Below are positions 33,770-42,236 of a stretch of DNA of 64,000 bases, piece by piece. Each line of letters opens with the position of its first letter. Position 1 is the stretch's first letter. A program made the position numbers and the translations under genes. Origin of the DNA: an uncultured Allomuricauda sp. (lineage in GTDB: Bacteria; Bacteroidota; Bacteroidia; Flavobacteriales; Flavobacteriaceae); contig NZ_CANMPQ010000002.1 of NCBI RefSeq assembly GCF_947499695.1, positions 1,112,234 to 1,176,233 of the forward strand, in the 5' to 3' direction. The notes under the pieces are model-generated. The model saw nothing but the letters and a program-made list of their open reading frames with translations, had not been told where the DNA came from and made no database searches.

Positions 33770-34585
33770 TTAATTTGGCACTTTTTGATTATAATCCGGA
33801 ACCAACTTACCATCAACCCAACTTAATTGTCGAGTTTCTACGAAAGTCTTGGTCCAAAGAGAAGACTCATCAAGGTTTTCACCCTGTTCTTTTTTGAAGA
33901 AAATTTTCCCAGGAATACCTCCATGGTCATCCGGGAATATAAAACGTTCTAATCTATAGAATGCTCCAGCATCAGAAAGTTCAGAAAGTTCAGCAACCTT
34001 GGTAAGCCCATTAGAGTGGGCAAAAAGATAGATGCCACCAGCCTCAACGGCACATGACTCAGCGATATAGTCCACGTATAAAATCCCATCAAGATTGGGA
34101 ATGCCCCTATTGCCAATGGTATGGAGGGTGACATTGGTATGGGACAATGGAATCTTTTGTTCGACATATTTCCCGCCGACAACATTTCTAATGTTTAGAA
34201 AATCGCGATTGCCTTCCTTGGAGAAAGTGAAAAAATAGTCCATTGCGTTCAGGTTTTTCTTTTCGATGGATAATAATCCACCAAGTATATAACCCGTTAC
34301 ATCATCGTACTTTACTTTGTAAAAAGGAGAATCGTAACCATTATAAGGCCAAGAAAATTCAGTCTTCTCGATAATTTGGACCCATTCCCCAATTTTTAGG
34401 AATTCCAATACCTCGGATTCCATTTTTGGGGCACTACGAAGTTTTACATTATTACCAAAAACATAGACCTGTTCGCCAGGTTCAAAAACACTCCCATCCC
34501 AATTTGTAAGATCTTCATCTTGGGCTGGGCAAAAGAATATAGTTAATAGAGTGGTTAGGGCCGAAATCACATAGTTTACTTTCAT
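33770..34585 (-). CDS. SH3-domain exported protein
   Basis: A 271-residue protein with a signal peptide (VISALTTLLTIFFCPAQDED; a cysteine lies near the cleavage site, so lipid attachment is possible). Residues about 35-105 form a bacterial SH3-like domain: VYVFGNNVKLRSAPKMESEV, LEFLKIGEWVQIIEKTEF and FYKVKYDDVTGYILGGLLSI. The rest, with ENVTLHT-type strands and many aromatic residues, has no domain I recognise. Bacterial SH3 domains bind peptidoglycan or proteins in the envelope, so a wall-associated role is likely. Confidence 0.8.
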   Translation of the reverse strand: MKVNYVISALTTLLTIFFCPAQDEDLTNWDGSVFEPGEQVYVFGNNVKLRSAPKMESEVLEFLKIGEWVQIIEKTEFSWPYNGYDSPFYKVKYDDVTGYILGGLLSIEKKNLNAMDYFFTFSKEGNRDFLNIRNVVGGKYVEQKIPLSHTNVTLHTIGNRGIPNLDGILYVDYIAESCAVEAGGIYLFAHSNGLTKVAELSELSDAGAFYRLERFIFPDDHGGIPGKIFFKKEQGENLDESSLWTKTFVETRQLSWVDGKLVPDYNQKVPN

Positions 34586-34684
34586 TTTAAATCAATTTAA
34601 GGATTAAGACAGCCCTTATGGGTGTTATAATATATACGCCTTAAAATGTTAAAATGGTTTAGAGGAGATTCAGAAAGTTTACTT

Positions 34685-34721
34685 AAAAAAAGAAGCCGCG
34701 TCCATGGCCGGCGCGGCTTCT
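34685..34721 (-). terminator. Intrinsic terminator after the Spy-like gene
   Basis: Read on the minus strand, AGAAGCCGCG and CGCGGCTTCT (34721-34712 and 34700-34691) form a perfect 10-bp stem with an 11-base loop, followed by TTTTTT. Confidence 0.9.
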
Positions 34722-34738
34722 AAAATCAACAAAAAACA

Positions 34739-35179
34739 CTATCCTCTTCTTCCCTTCTCCTGCATTTTCTTTTTGCCGTTCATTCCTTTTCGCAATTTCA
34801 ATTTTTTCCAGGTTTGGTATTGTTCTTTGCTCAATACTTCCTTCATTTTTTGCTGATGTGCGATTTGTCGGTCCAATCGTGCATTTTCAAATGCAAATCG
34901 CTCATCAGAAGTGGGTTTTTGCCATTCACCACTTTCCTTTTTTGCTTGGATTTCAGCGAATTTCGCTTTGCGATACTCGGCCTTTTCCAAATTTATGTCC
35001 ATCACCTTGGACTGTTGCGCCTTAGTGAGATCAAGAACCAAGGTCATTTTTTTTGTTTCCAAGGTCGCTAACTGCTCAATGGTCATGTCCATCTTTTGAC
35101 CTTTTCTTCCTTTAGTGTGTTTTTGGGCCACAACCCCAATTGTGGTCAATAAGACCATTAATGTTACTAACTGCTTCAT
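34739..35179 (-). CDS. Spy/CpxP-like small exported protein
   Basis: A 146-residue basic protein with a signal peptide (LVTLMVLLTTIGVVAQKHTK). The mature part is almost all helical and strongly charged: MTIEQLATLETKKMTLVLDL, TKAQQSKVMDINLEKAEYRK and KMKEVLSKEQYQTWKKLKLR, ending in a lysine/glycine-rich tail. The LTKAQQSKVMDI...LSKEQYQTW arrangement is like the LTxxQ repeats of Spy/CpxP-type periplasmic chaperones. A chaperone or metal/envelope stress role is inferred. It is followed by a strong terminator. Confidence 0.75.
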   Translation of the reverse strand: MKQLVTLMVLLTTIGVVAQKHTKGRKGQKMDMTIEQLATLETKKMTLVLDLTKAQQSKVMDINLEKAEYRKAKFAEIQAKKESGEWQKPTSDERFAFENARLDRQIAHQQKMKEVLSKEQYQTWKKLKLRKGMNGKKKMQEKGRRG

Positions 35180-35282
35180 ATGTTTAATTTTTAATGATTT
35201 GGTTTTAGGACAATACTTGTGCCCTATGGTTTAATAACCATATCATTATTTATGAAGCATTTAACACGGGAATTTTTGAACG

Positions 35283-35474
35283 CTACTCCGAATCCTCGAC
35301 GAGGTTTTCTTGGGTGTCCTCAAGCTCATCACTATCCTCAAAATCAGTTTCAACTAAGGAAGTGGAACTTACTTGGTCTTGAAACCTCTCCTCTTGTTGT
35401 TGAATGTTATTATATATATAGGCGGCGATGGCAAAGCATAAGAAATAAAGAAAGCTTTTGATCTTGTAGGTCAT
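35283..35474 (-). CDS. Small membrane-anchored acidic protein (63 aa)
   Basis: A 63-residue reading frame with a basic N-terminus, one membrane segment (SFLYFLCFAIAAYIYNNIQQ) and a strongly acidic tail (ETDFEDSDELEDTQENLVED). That three-part composition is protein-like, whereas the overlapping plus-strand frame is not. No family is recognised and there is no clear ribosome binding site, as is common in Bacteroidota. Neighbouring spacers (103 and 174 bases) hold no other gene. Confidence 0.5.
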   Translation of the reverse strand: MTYKIKSFLYFLCFAIAAYIYNNIQQQEERFQDQVSSTSLVETDFEDSDELEDTQENLVEDSE

Positions 35475-35648
35475 GATTTTAGGATTTGGGATTACTAAAA
35501 TAGGGAAAGCAAGTGCACCTAACCATCATATGTTGTGAAATGGCCTTTTTTGGATGTGAACTGGTCAAAATGTATGGTATAATCGACAAAATGCACAGTT
35601 TAACCTAAAAAAGGCCAAATCTTAAATCAAACTACCTGGATTCAAGAA

Positions 35649-38147
35649 TTATTTTGGATCCAAAATCAAATCGATGCGCTCCAAAGCATCTTGAAGGTGG
35701 TATCTACTCATGGTATCGGAGATTCGACCAAGTCCGCTTCGGATATCACGTTTCAAATTGTTGAGTTCAGCCCTTGCCACAGAACGAATATCCGACTGAC
35801 TGGTATTTACAATAGTCGATTTCCGGTATCCTCCAAAATCCGATAATTTACCCTGATTTTTGGCTGTCATAATATATTCCAACCGATCTATATGAGCTTT
35901 TTGAAGATTCCTTCGGTATGTATCAATAGAATTACCACTGCGAGTTTCGGACCAAATGCCTCTTCTTAAATCCCGCATCATTTCTAATAGTCCATATGCA
36001 TCTTGGCCATTAATGGTTTCATTCTCAATGATTCGCGCCATTTTTCCAAGATGAAGAATATTGTTCAGATAACGTACTTGCATAGCACGAATACGCTCTA
36101 CAGATCCAGAATACTCGATCTTGTTAAAAATTTCTTGGTCAATCAACCATTCAGGAGTTTCGAATAATTCATTCTGCATAAAAGCCATACAGTTTTTTTG
36201 GTGTTCTTTATCAACATGGGTATAAACAGCACCTTCTTGGTCTGCAGTTTTATAATATTCGTAAACACCTCCTATATTATTGGAAACATGGCCCATATAC
36301 CTTCGGAATTGGGAAACTACCTGTCCATACAGAGTTCCAAGATCGTCATAGTCCTTACCATCTTCAGTCGTCCATTTGGCAAGGTTGGGAACAATACGCT
36401 TTAGATTGGCAATACCATATAAACTTGCTTTTATGGCATCATCGCCAAGGTCTTCTGTTTGTGAACTTGGGTCATGGATATCACCAACTTGTTGGTGTCC
36501 GAATCTATATCTAGGGTCATTTTCATGTGCCCTTATCCAACCATTGAGAGTTGATTTTTCATCTTCAGCGGTAGTATTTAGAATAGGCTTATATCCCCAT
36601 CGGATAGCGTACTTGTCATAGATGCCAATATTGGGCATAAGAGCCACACCTTTATCTTCAGGCTGGGCCACATAGTTAAATCTTGCATAATCCATAATGG
36701 ATGGAGCTGTGCCATATTTTTGTGTAAAAGCGGCAGAACGTAAGGAGTCTACCGGGTATGCCACACTACTTCCCATGTTATGAGGAAGTCCAAGGGTGTG
36801 TCCGACTTCATGAGCCGATACAAAACGAATCAACCTACCCATAATTTCATCTTTAAAGGCCACACTTTGTGCTTCTGGATTAATGGCCGCTGTCTGCACA
36901 AAGAACCAATTGCGAAGCAAGGTCATTACATTATGGTACCAATTGATATCAGATTCCAAGATTTCACCACTTCTGGGATCACTTACATGGGGCCCGTTGG
37001 CATTAGGAATCGGGGAGGCGAGGTATCTAACCACGGAGTACCTCACGTCTTCTGGAGACCATTCAGGGTCTTCTTCTTTACTAGGTGGGTCTTTGGCTAG
37101 AATAGCATTTTTGAATCCTGCTGCTTCAAAAGCAACTTGCCAGTCTTCTATACCTTGTTTAATATATGGAGCCCATGTTTTTGGAGTAGCACGGTCTATA
37201 TAATATATAATGGGCTTTTTAGGCTCGACCAATTCTCCGGCTTTGTATTTTTCAATATCCTCATCTTTTACTTCTAGCCTCCAGCGATCCAGATATCTCA
37301 CTGTCTTACTTTCTTGCGCGTCCAATCCGTAGTCAACTTGGCCTCGGGCAAACCAACCTACTCGTTCATCAAAATAACGGCGCTTCATAGGTTCTTTGGG
37401 CAGTAGAATCATTGAATTATTGATTTCTATCGAGATAGAACCTAAACTTTGATTACTTGGAGGAGCACCTGCGGCATAGGTTTTCACATGCCTTGCTTCA
37501 ATGTTCAATGGATAACTTTTAATGGATTCAATATAGCTGCGATCACCATCCAGTCGGCTTACCTTATAGCTTTTCCTTCTACCCTCAGGCATTCCCAAAG
37601 GTTTTACATCCTTACTGAATAAGGGGTCTACTTCAATTACTGTGGCAGGATTCAAGGAATCTTTTTTATTGAATGCTTTTATGTCAAAAGCAAAAAGTAC
37701 TGGTTCAAAATTGGAATTTACAACTGCTTCATGCACAGGAAGAGAGTCTGCAGCTACGTTACCATAAGAAACAACTCTTAGCAATACTTTTTTAGGCTTT
37801 TTTTCCCAGCGAAGTACTTGGGTGTTGATTTTTCCCCCACCGAAACCAATTCCCGTGGCGGTTTTGGAAATACGACTTACCATCAACATCTCCCTATTAA
37901 ATAGGGAATCCGGTATCTCATAAAAATGTTTGTCTTCTACTTGGTGAACTTTGAAAAGTCCTTCATCAGTTTTTGCGTCTTTTGTGATTACTTTTTCATA
38001 AGGTTTGATATCACCTTTTTTTGACTTGTCTTCTGCTTTTTGTTCGGTCTTCTTCTTTTTCTTCTTAAAAAGTTGTGCGTCCGAAGTTTGGAATGCACCT
38101 ATAAGAAAAACAGCCAAGAAAATCTTGGTAAGAACATTTTTGATCAT
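35649..38147 (-). CDS. Zinc-dependent metalloprotease (DUF5117/DUF5118, M10-like)
   Basis: An 832-residue exported protein with a signal peptide (VLTKIFLAVFLIGAFQTSDA) and a lysine-rich linker. DUF5118-like and DUF5117-like regions precede a metzincin domain with HEVGHTLGLPHNMGSS at about residues 446-461 (HExxHxxGxxH) and a downstream Met-turn candidate APSIMDYARFNY. All three zinc ligands are present. Members are large Bacteroidota envelope or secreted proteases of unknown substrate. It begins 267 bases from the repeat-protein gene, divergently; nothing else is seen in that spacer. Confidence 0.92.
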   Translation of the reverse strand: MIKNVLTKIFLAVFLIGAFQTSDAQLFKKKKKKTEQKAEDKSKKGDIKPYEKVITKDAKTDEGLFKVHQVEDKHFYEIPDSLFNREMLMVSRISKTATGIGFGGGKINTQVLRWEKKPKKVLLRVVSYGNVAADSLPVHEAVVNSNFEPVLFAFDIKAFNKKDSLNPATVIEVDPLFSKDVKPLGMPEGRRKSYKVSRLDGDRSYIESIKSYPLNIEARHVKTYAAGAPPSNQSLGSISIEINNSMILLPKEPMKRRYFDERVGWFARGQVDYGLDAQESKTVRYLDRWRLEVKDEDIEKYKAGELVEPKKPIIYYIDRATPKTWAPYIKQGIEDWQVAFEAAGFKNAILAKDPPSKEEDPEWSPEDVRYSVVRYLASPIPNANGPHVSDPRSGEILESDINWYHNVMTLLRNWFFVQTAAINPEAQSVAFKDEIMGRLIRFVSAHEVGHTLGLPHNMGSSVAYPVDSLRSAAFTQKYGTAPSIMDYARFNYVAQPEDKGVALMPNIGIYDKYAIRWGYKPILNTTAEDEKSTLNGWIRAHENDPRYRFGHQQVGDIHDPSSQTEDLGDDAIKASLYGIANLKRIVPNLAKWTTEDGKDYDDLGTLYGQVVSQFRRYMGHVSNNIGGVYEYYKTADQEGAVYTHVDKEHQKNCMAFMQNELFETPEWLIDQEIFNKIEYSGSVERIRAMQVRYLNNILHLGKMARIIENETINGQDAYGLLEMMRDLRRGIWSETRSGNSIDTYRRNLQKAHIDRLEYIMTAKNQGKLSDFGGYRKSTIVNTSQSDIRSVARAELNNLKRDIRSGLGRISDTMSRYHLQDALERIDLILDPK

Positions 38148-38414
38148 TTGATATCGGTTTGATGTAACGAATAGCTACCAAAGAACCTAAAAAACATAAA
38201 AACAGACTGTTAAATAAATATTAACTCTCAATTTTTTTCTGGAAGATATCAACCAATGGGAGCATCTAATTTTACTGGTGCTTCCCGTTGAAAGACCACC
38301 TATAGTTGAGCTCAGCGGAAATTTGTTTTTCCTTAAAAAAACTAAAAATCTGTAACAATTTAGAATTTGGATAGTCTTATAAGCATACATCATCAATCAA
38401 AAAATTCAATCAAA

Positions 38415-39152
38415 ATGAACAAGTTATTAATCATGTACAGTTGCGTACTTTTAGGTAGTACCGCTGTAGCAAACGACCAACAAAGTACGAAGGTCCCTGT
38501 TGTAGAAACCAAGACGGAATCCTTAAGTACGTTTGAAAACAATTTCACAGTATTGCAAATCAATGCTGAGATAAAAGATGCGACTTCAAAGTTATACGCT
38601 ATGTATACCAGTGGGTCCTTCGAACTGAATTTAAGTGAAATAGAATTCGTAGAAGAAGAATCGGTGGATGACTTAGGTTTTGATACCTCTGATTACCTTC
38701 CCGAGGGTTTTAATCCTTACGAAACTTATTTTGATTTGAATTCCATTATATATATCGAAGACGAAACTGATTTGAACCCGCTTGTTAACACCTCGGAACA
38801 TTTACCCGAGGGGTTTGATGCCTACACCGACATTGTCGATGTCCATTCAGTTAACTATATAGAGGAAGAAAATAATGATTTAGGTTTTAATACCGAAGAT
38901 TATTTACCAGAAGGATTCTCACCTTTCGAAGCGTATATTGATTTGAATTCAATCCCGTATATAGAGGAAGATTTTGAGCTTAATTTAGGGCTTGATAGTG
39001 AGTATTTACTTCCAGAAGGTTTTGACCCTTATGAAGGTTCAGTTGAAGTAGCTTCCATTAATTATATGGAGGATGAAAATATAGATTTAGGGTTTGATGC
39101 TTCAGTGCATCTCCCAGAAGGTTTTGACCCACATGCAAGGGCAAACAGGTAG
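38415..39152 (+). CDS. Secreted acidic repeat protein, five LPEGFDPY modules
   Basis: A 245-residue protein with a signal peptide (MNKLLIMYSCVLLGSTAVAN, cleavage near residue 20; the frame is open 16 codons upstream, but this start gives the signal). From about residue 70 it consists of five tandem modules of 34-37 residues, each a hydrophobic/acidic strand such as DLNSIPYIEED or VASINYMEDEN followed by DLGFDTSDYLPEGFNPYE. LPEGF is invariant in all five. The repeats contain almost no lysine or arginine, so the mature protein is very acidic. I recognise no named domain. The next gene encodes a two-module relative, and both share a 3' element and strong terminator. Confidence 0.88.
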   Translation: MNKLLIMYSCVLLGSTAVANDQQSTKVPVVETKTESLSTFENNFTVLQINAEIKDATSKLYAMYTSGSFELNLSEIEFVEEESVDDLGFDTSDYLPEGFNPYETYFDLNSIIYIEDETDLNPLVNTSEHLPEGFDAYTDIVDVHSVNYIEEENNDLGFNTEDYLPEGFSPFEAYIDLNSIPYIEEDFELNLGLDSEYLLPEGFDPYEGSVEVASINYMEDENIDLGFDASVHLPEGFDPHARANR

Positions 39153-39505
39153 GATGTTTTAGTTTTCATTTTACAAATTTTTGAGTTAGTTAGTTAGAAA
39201 AGCCCTCCAACCGAGGGCTTTTTGTTGCTTTAATGTCAATTTGTTGGTGCTAGATTGTTTTTGGAATCGATTAACAAAAAAATAACACAAAAATCGACCA
39301 AGTGTAAATGGCAATAAATCGGTTTTAATACTAACAATCCTACAAAGATTGCTTTCTAAAATCGCCGGGTTTTCAATAATTCAAACTTAGAATTATCAAC
39401 ATTGCTTTTCACCTAATTTGTGGGCTACGTTAACAAAAAACTAATTGTAATAAACTTCACATAATGTGGTTTTACCTTTGTATAACAATTAAAAACGAAG
39501 CGGTT
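39153..39505 (+). promoter_or_regulatory. Spacer between the two repeat-protein genes, with a promoter
   Basis: This 353-base spacer has no gene. It holds the 3' element and terminator of the first repeat gene (39181-39223) and AT-rich sequence. It ends with TACCTTTG at 39473-39480, a match to the -7 consensus, so the second repeat gene has its own promoter with a leader of about 22 bases. Confidence 0.6.
39198..39223 (+). terminator. Intrinsic terminator after the five-module repeat gene
   Basis: AAAAGCCCTC and GAGGGCTTTT (39198-39207 and 39213-39222) form a stem with a 5-base loop and a T tail. It is preceded by TTGAGTTAGTTAG at 39181. Confidence 0.9.
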
Positions 39506-39808
39506 ATGAATTATAGAAATTTTCAACTTGGTATGCTTGCGGGAGTAGCTTTTGTTGCTGCAGCAAGTGCAATGAAGCCAGAGGTTTCTAAGGAGGAGTT
39601 CGATATAAACAAAGTGGTATTTATCGAAGAAAAACAGGATTTGGAGTTAGGTTTTGATACGGCACCGTATCTACCAGAAAATTTTGACCCCTACAGTGGC
39701 TCATTTTCATTAAAGGCAATCAACTATATGGACGAATGTGATCATATAGAACTCGGATTTAACACTTCAGGATATCTGCCTGAGGGTTTTGATCCGTATA
39801 TACAATAG
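39506..39808 (+). CDS. Secreted acidic repeat protein, two LPEGFDPY modules
   Basis: A 100-residue protein started at ATG 39506 (MNYRNFQLGMLAGVAFVAAA), a signal-like segment ending near residue 23; the open frame extends 14 codons upstream. Two modules follow: FDINKVVFIEEKQDLELGFD with TAPYLPENFDPYSG, and FSLKAINYMDECDHIELGFN with TSGYLPEGFDPYIQ at the very C-terminus. They match the modules of the preceding gene, so the two are tandem relatives with different repeat counts. A single cysteine lies in the second module. No named family is recognised. A 3' element and terminator like those of the first gene follow. Confidence 0.85.
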   Translation: MNYRNFQLGMLAGVAFVAAASAMKPEVSKEEFDINKVVFIEEKQDLELGFDTAPYLPENFDPYSGSFSLKAINYMDECDHIELGFNTSGYLPEGFDPYIQ

Positions 39809-39845
39809 AGTTAGTTTCATACTTTTTTGAGTTAGTTAGTTTGTT

Positions 39846-39870
39846 GAGCCCCTCCAATTTGGAGGGGCTC
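39846..39870. terminator. Bidirectional intrinsic terminator after the two-module repeat gene
   Basis: GAGCCCCTCC and GGAGGGGCTC (39846-39855 and 39861-39870) form a perfect stem extendable by AA/TT, preceded by TTGAGTTAGTTAG at 39827. It also serves the convergent DASS gene, whose stop is at 39876. Confidence 0.88.
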
Positions 39871-39875
39871 ATGTT

Positions 39876-41303
39876 TTAAAAAAGTAAGGGAATAACAAAG
39901 TTGAAAACCAAGATCAACAGACCTACGGCAATAAGGTTTAATATAATCCCAACTCTTGCCATTTGCGCAATCTTGACATAGCCACTTGCAAATACAATTG
40001 CATTGGGAGGCGTTGCCATGGGTAACATAAAAGCGCAACTACTTGCAATTGTTACCGGAATCAATAGATGAAGTAAGGGAATGTTGAGTCCAATGGCAAT
40101 ACCTGCTACGACTGGTGCGAGTACGGCGACCAAGGCAACATTGCTCATCAATTCGGTCATAAAGAGCATTAAAAGAATGAGTAAGGAGGCTGTTAATAGT
40201 ATGCTGATTTCACTATTCGCTATAGCTGCAGCAACCATATCCACAATTCCACTGGTAGACATCCCCTTGGCTAGTGCAAGTCCACCACCAAATAGAATCA
40301 AGATACCCCATGCGAGTTTCGAAGTATCTTCCCATTTTATAATAAAATCCCTTTTCTTTAAGTTGTATGGAATTGCAAATAGAGAAATCGCTGCGAAAAT
40401 ACTGATCATGGTATCCGTAAGTCCAAGCTGAGGGAAAATCGCATTGATTAAGGTTCTGAAAATCCACAAGAAAACTGTGACTCCAAAAATTGTAAGCACC
40501 AATTTTTCTTTTCCTGAAGTACGTCCCAATTTCTTTAATTCGGTTTCGATTACCTCTTTGGAAGCATTAAACTTCAAATCCCTGTTGGGGAACATCCACT
40601 TCACCAATACCAGGTAACAAATTGCCACCATAATAATAGAGAAAGGAAGTCCGAGGGTCATCCATTTCAAAAATGAAATCTCAATATTATATTCGTTTTC
40701 CAATAGTCCTATCAATACAGAATTGGGAGGAGTTCCGATAACAGTGGCTATACCTCCGGCATTTGCAGAGAAGGCTATGCCGAGCATAACGCTCAATGCA
40801 AAATTCTTATCGTTTTTGGTAAACCCATCTTCATCATTAATCAACAAATTAATTACTGAAAGTGCTATGGGAAGCATCACAACCGTACTTGCGGTATTGC
40901 TGATCCACATGCTCAATGAAGCAGTGGCTATCATAAAACCTAAAATAACCTTATTGGGTGTTGTCCCTGTTAGACGAATAATGTTCAGCGCGATACGTTT
41001 GTGCAGGTTGACTTTTTCCAACGCCAAAGCCATTACAAATCCACCAAAGAAAAGAAAGACAATTGGACTACCATAATTTGCTCCCACTTCTGCAATAGGC
41101 AATATTTTGAGAATAGGCAGCAACAATAGAGGTAACAATGCCGTCACCGAAATGGAAACTGCTTCTGTAATCCACCAAATCAACATCCATACAGCAACTG
41201 CGATAACGGCGTCGCCTTTTTCAGAGACCAATTCGAAAGGAAGTATTAATAATAATAAAAATGCTAGAGGGCCTAGAAAAAGACCAATGTGTTTGCTATT
41301 CAT
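39876..41303 (-). CDS. DASS family (SLC13-type) sodium:dicarboxylate symporter
   Basis: A 475-residue carrier with about 11-12 membrane segments, started at MNSKHIGLFLGPLAFLLLLI (an upstream ATG six codons earlier is possible). The DASS motifs are clear: ALLPLLLLPILKILPIAEVG, LFFGGFVMALALEKVNLHKR, FMIATASLSMWISNTASTVV (one SNT motif), and in the second half LFGGGLALAKGMSTSGI with PVTIASSCAFMLPMATPPNA. It imports C4-dicarboxylates, citrate or sulfate with sodium; the anion cannot be chosen from sequence. It is 23 bases downstream of the AraC gene on the same strand. Confidence 0.93.
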   Translation of the reverse strand: MNSKHIGLFLGPLAFLLLLILPFELVSEKGDAVIAVAVWMLIWWITEAVSISVTALLPLLLLPILKILPIAEVGANYGSPIVFLFFGGFVMALALEKVNLHKRIALNIIRLTGTTPNKVILGFMIATASLSMWISNTASTVVMLPIALSVINLLINDEDGFTKNDKNFALSVMLGIAFSANAGGIATVIGTPPNSVLIGLLENEYNIEISFLKWMTLGLPFSIIMVAICYLVLVKWMFPNRDLKFNASKEVIETELKKLGRTSGKEKLVLTIFGVTVFLWIFRTLINAIFPQLGLTDTMISIFAAISLFAIPYNLKKRDFIIKWEDTSKLAWGILILFGGGLALAKGMSTSGIVDMVAAAIANSEISILLTASLLILLMLFMTELMSNVALVAVLAPVVAGIAIGLNIPLLHLLIPVTIASSCAFMLPMATPPNAIVFASGYVKIAQMARVGIILNLIAVGLLILVFNFVIPLLF

Positions 41304-41326
41304 GGACCTAAAGATATGCAAACATT

Positions 41327-42190
41327 CTATTTCAGATTACGGAAAATATTGGGTGACATATTTACGTGTCTTTTAAAGTATTTTACAAAATAAGAGGGGT
41401 CTTCAAAACCCAATTGAAATGCGACTTCCCCAATTTGCAAACTAGTAAATCGCAACAAGCGTTTGGCTTGCAAAACCACTCTCTCCGCAATAATCTGGGC
41501 CGGGGATGTCTGCGATATGGTCCTCGTTATTGTGGTGAGTGTTTTTGTAGAAATATGCATGGCACCCGCATACTCCTTTACCGAAAGATTGTTTTTGTAA
41601 TTCTCCTCGATAAGCTCTTTAAATTGATAAAATTGAAGCTCGTAGGCATTGCTAAGCCCCATTTCCCCTTCGTTTTTATGCTGATGGACGCGCTCCAAAT
41701 TAATGAGAAGGCATTTTAGCAAAAACTGAATTGCATTTTCAAAACCAAATCGATTTCGGTTTGAGAGTTCCTCAAGAATTAGGGACATATAATTTTTGGC
41801 GGTCTCAATGGTTTTATGTTCCAAAGCATAACATGGATTTTCTTGGGTTTTGAAGATGTTATATTTCAGAAAAATATCTACATCTGTATGCATAAAAAAG
41901 CTTTCGTTGAAATGTATAAGCCAACCTTCTATATCAAGATTTTCATCAAAACAATGAATTTGATCCTTGGTGATAAAAAGGATAGTGTCTTTGTTAATGT
42001 CATAGGTTTTGAAATCCACGGAATGTGTTCCTCCTCTGGTAAAAAACCATATGATTTGATAATAACTATGAGAATGAGGAACTGCCGCTTTATCCCCACT
42101 TTTTATTCGATACTCCCGCAGGTCATAAACTTCAAATTGAAGTTTTCCAGGATTTAACTTATGAAGGTGATATTGGGCAATTTTGGACAA
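41327..42190 (-). CDS. AraC family transcriptional regulator with cupin-like sensor
   Basis: A 287-residue regulator. The N-terminal half is a cupin-type sensing domain (AAVPHSHSYYQIIWFFTRGG, QIHCFDENLDIEGWLIHFNE). The C-terminal AraC domain (about residues 185-287) has NLSVKEYAGAMHISTKTLTT and QIGEVAFQLGFEDPSYFVKY with FKRHVNMSPNIFRNL. It lies between the amine oxidase gene upstream (46-base gap) and the DASS gene downstream, all on the minus strand, so control of that cluster is likely. The ligand is unknown. Confidence 0.92.
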   Translation of the reverse strand: MSKIAQYHLHKLNPGKLQFEVYDLREYRIKSGDKAAVPHSHSYYQIIWFFTRGGTHSVDFKTYDINKDTILFITKDQIHCFDENLDIEGWLIHFNESFFMHTDVDIFLKYNIFKTQENPCYALEHKTIETAKNYMSLILEELSNRNRFGFENAIQFLLKCLLINLERVHQHKNEGEMGLSNAYELQFYQFKELIEENYKNNLSVKEYAGAMHISTKTLTTITRTISQTSPAQIIAERVVLQAKRLLRFTSLQIGEVAFQLGFEDPSYFVKYFKRHVNMSPNIFRNLK

Positions 42191-42236
42191 ATTTGAATGC
42201 AGAGTTTATCAGGTTACCAACCACTAAATATACATA

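Noticed and set aside
35219..35461. An 80-codon plus-strand frame antisense to the small membrane protein
   Set aside because: Its composition is not protein-like and it lies opposite a frame with a clear membrane segment and acidic tail.
35545..35625. GGCCTTTTTT and AAAAAAGGCC arms about 60 bases apart as a terminator
   Set aside because: The loop is too long for an intrinsic terminator and the arms are mostly A/T runs; chance pairing is likely.
38187..38396. A 69-codon minus-strand frame upstream of the repeat-protein gene
   Set aside because: No family, no promoter and no protein-like layout; the spacer shows only a weak imperfect hairpin.
38600..39150. Regular repeats that could suggest a CRISPR array
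   Set aside because: The repeats are protein-level modules in one open frame; the DNA repeats are imperfect and there are no spacers or cas genes.
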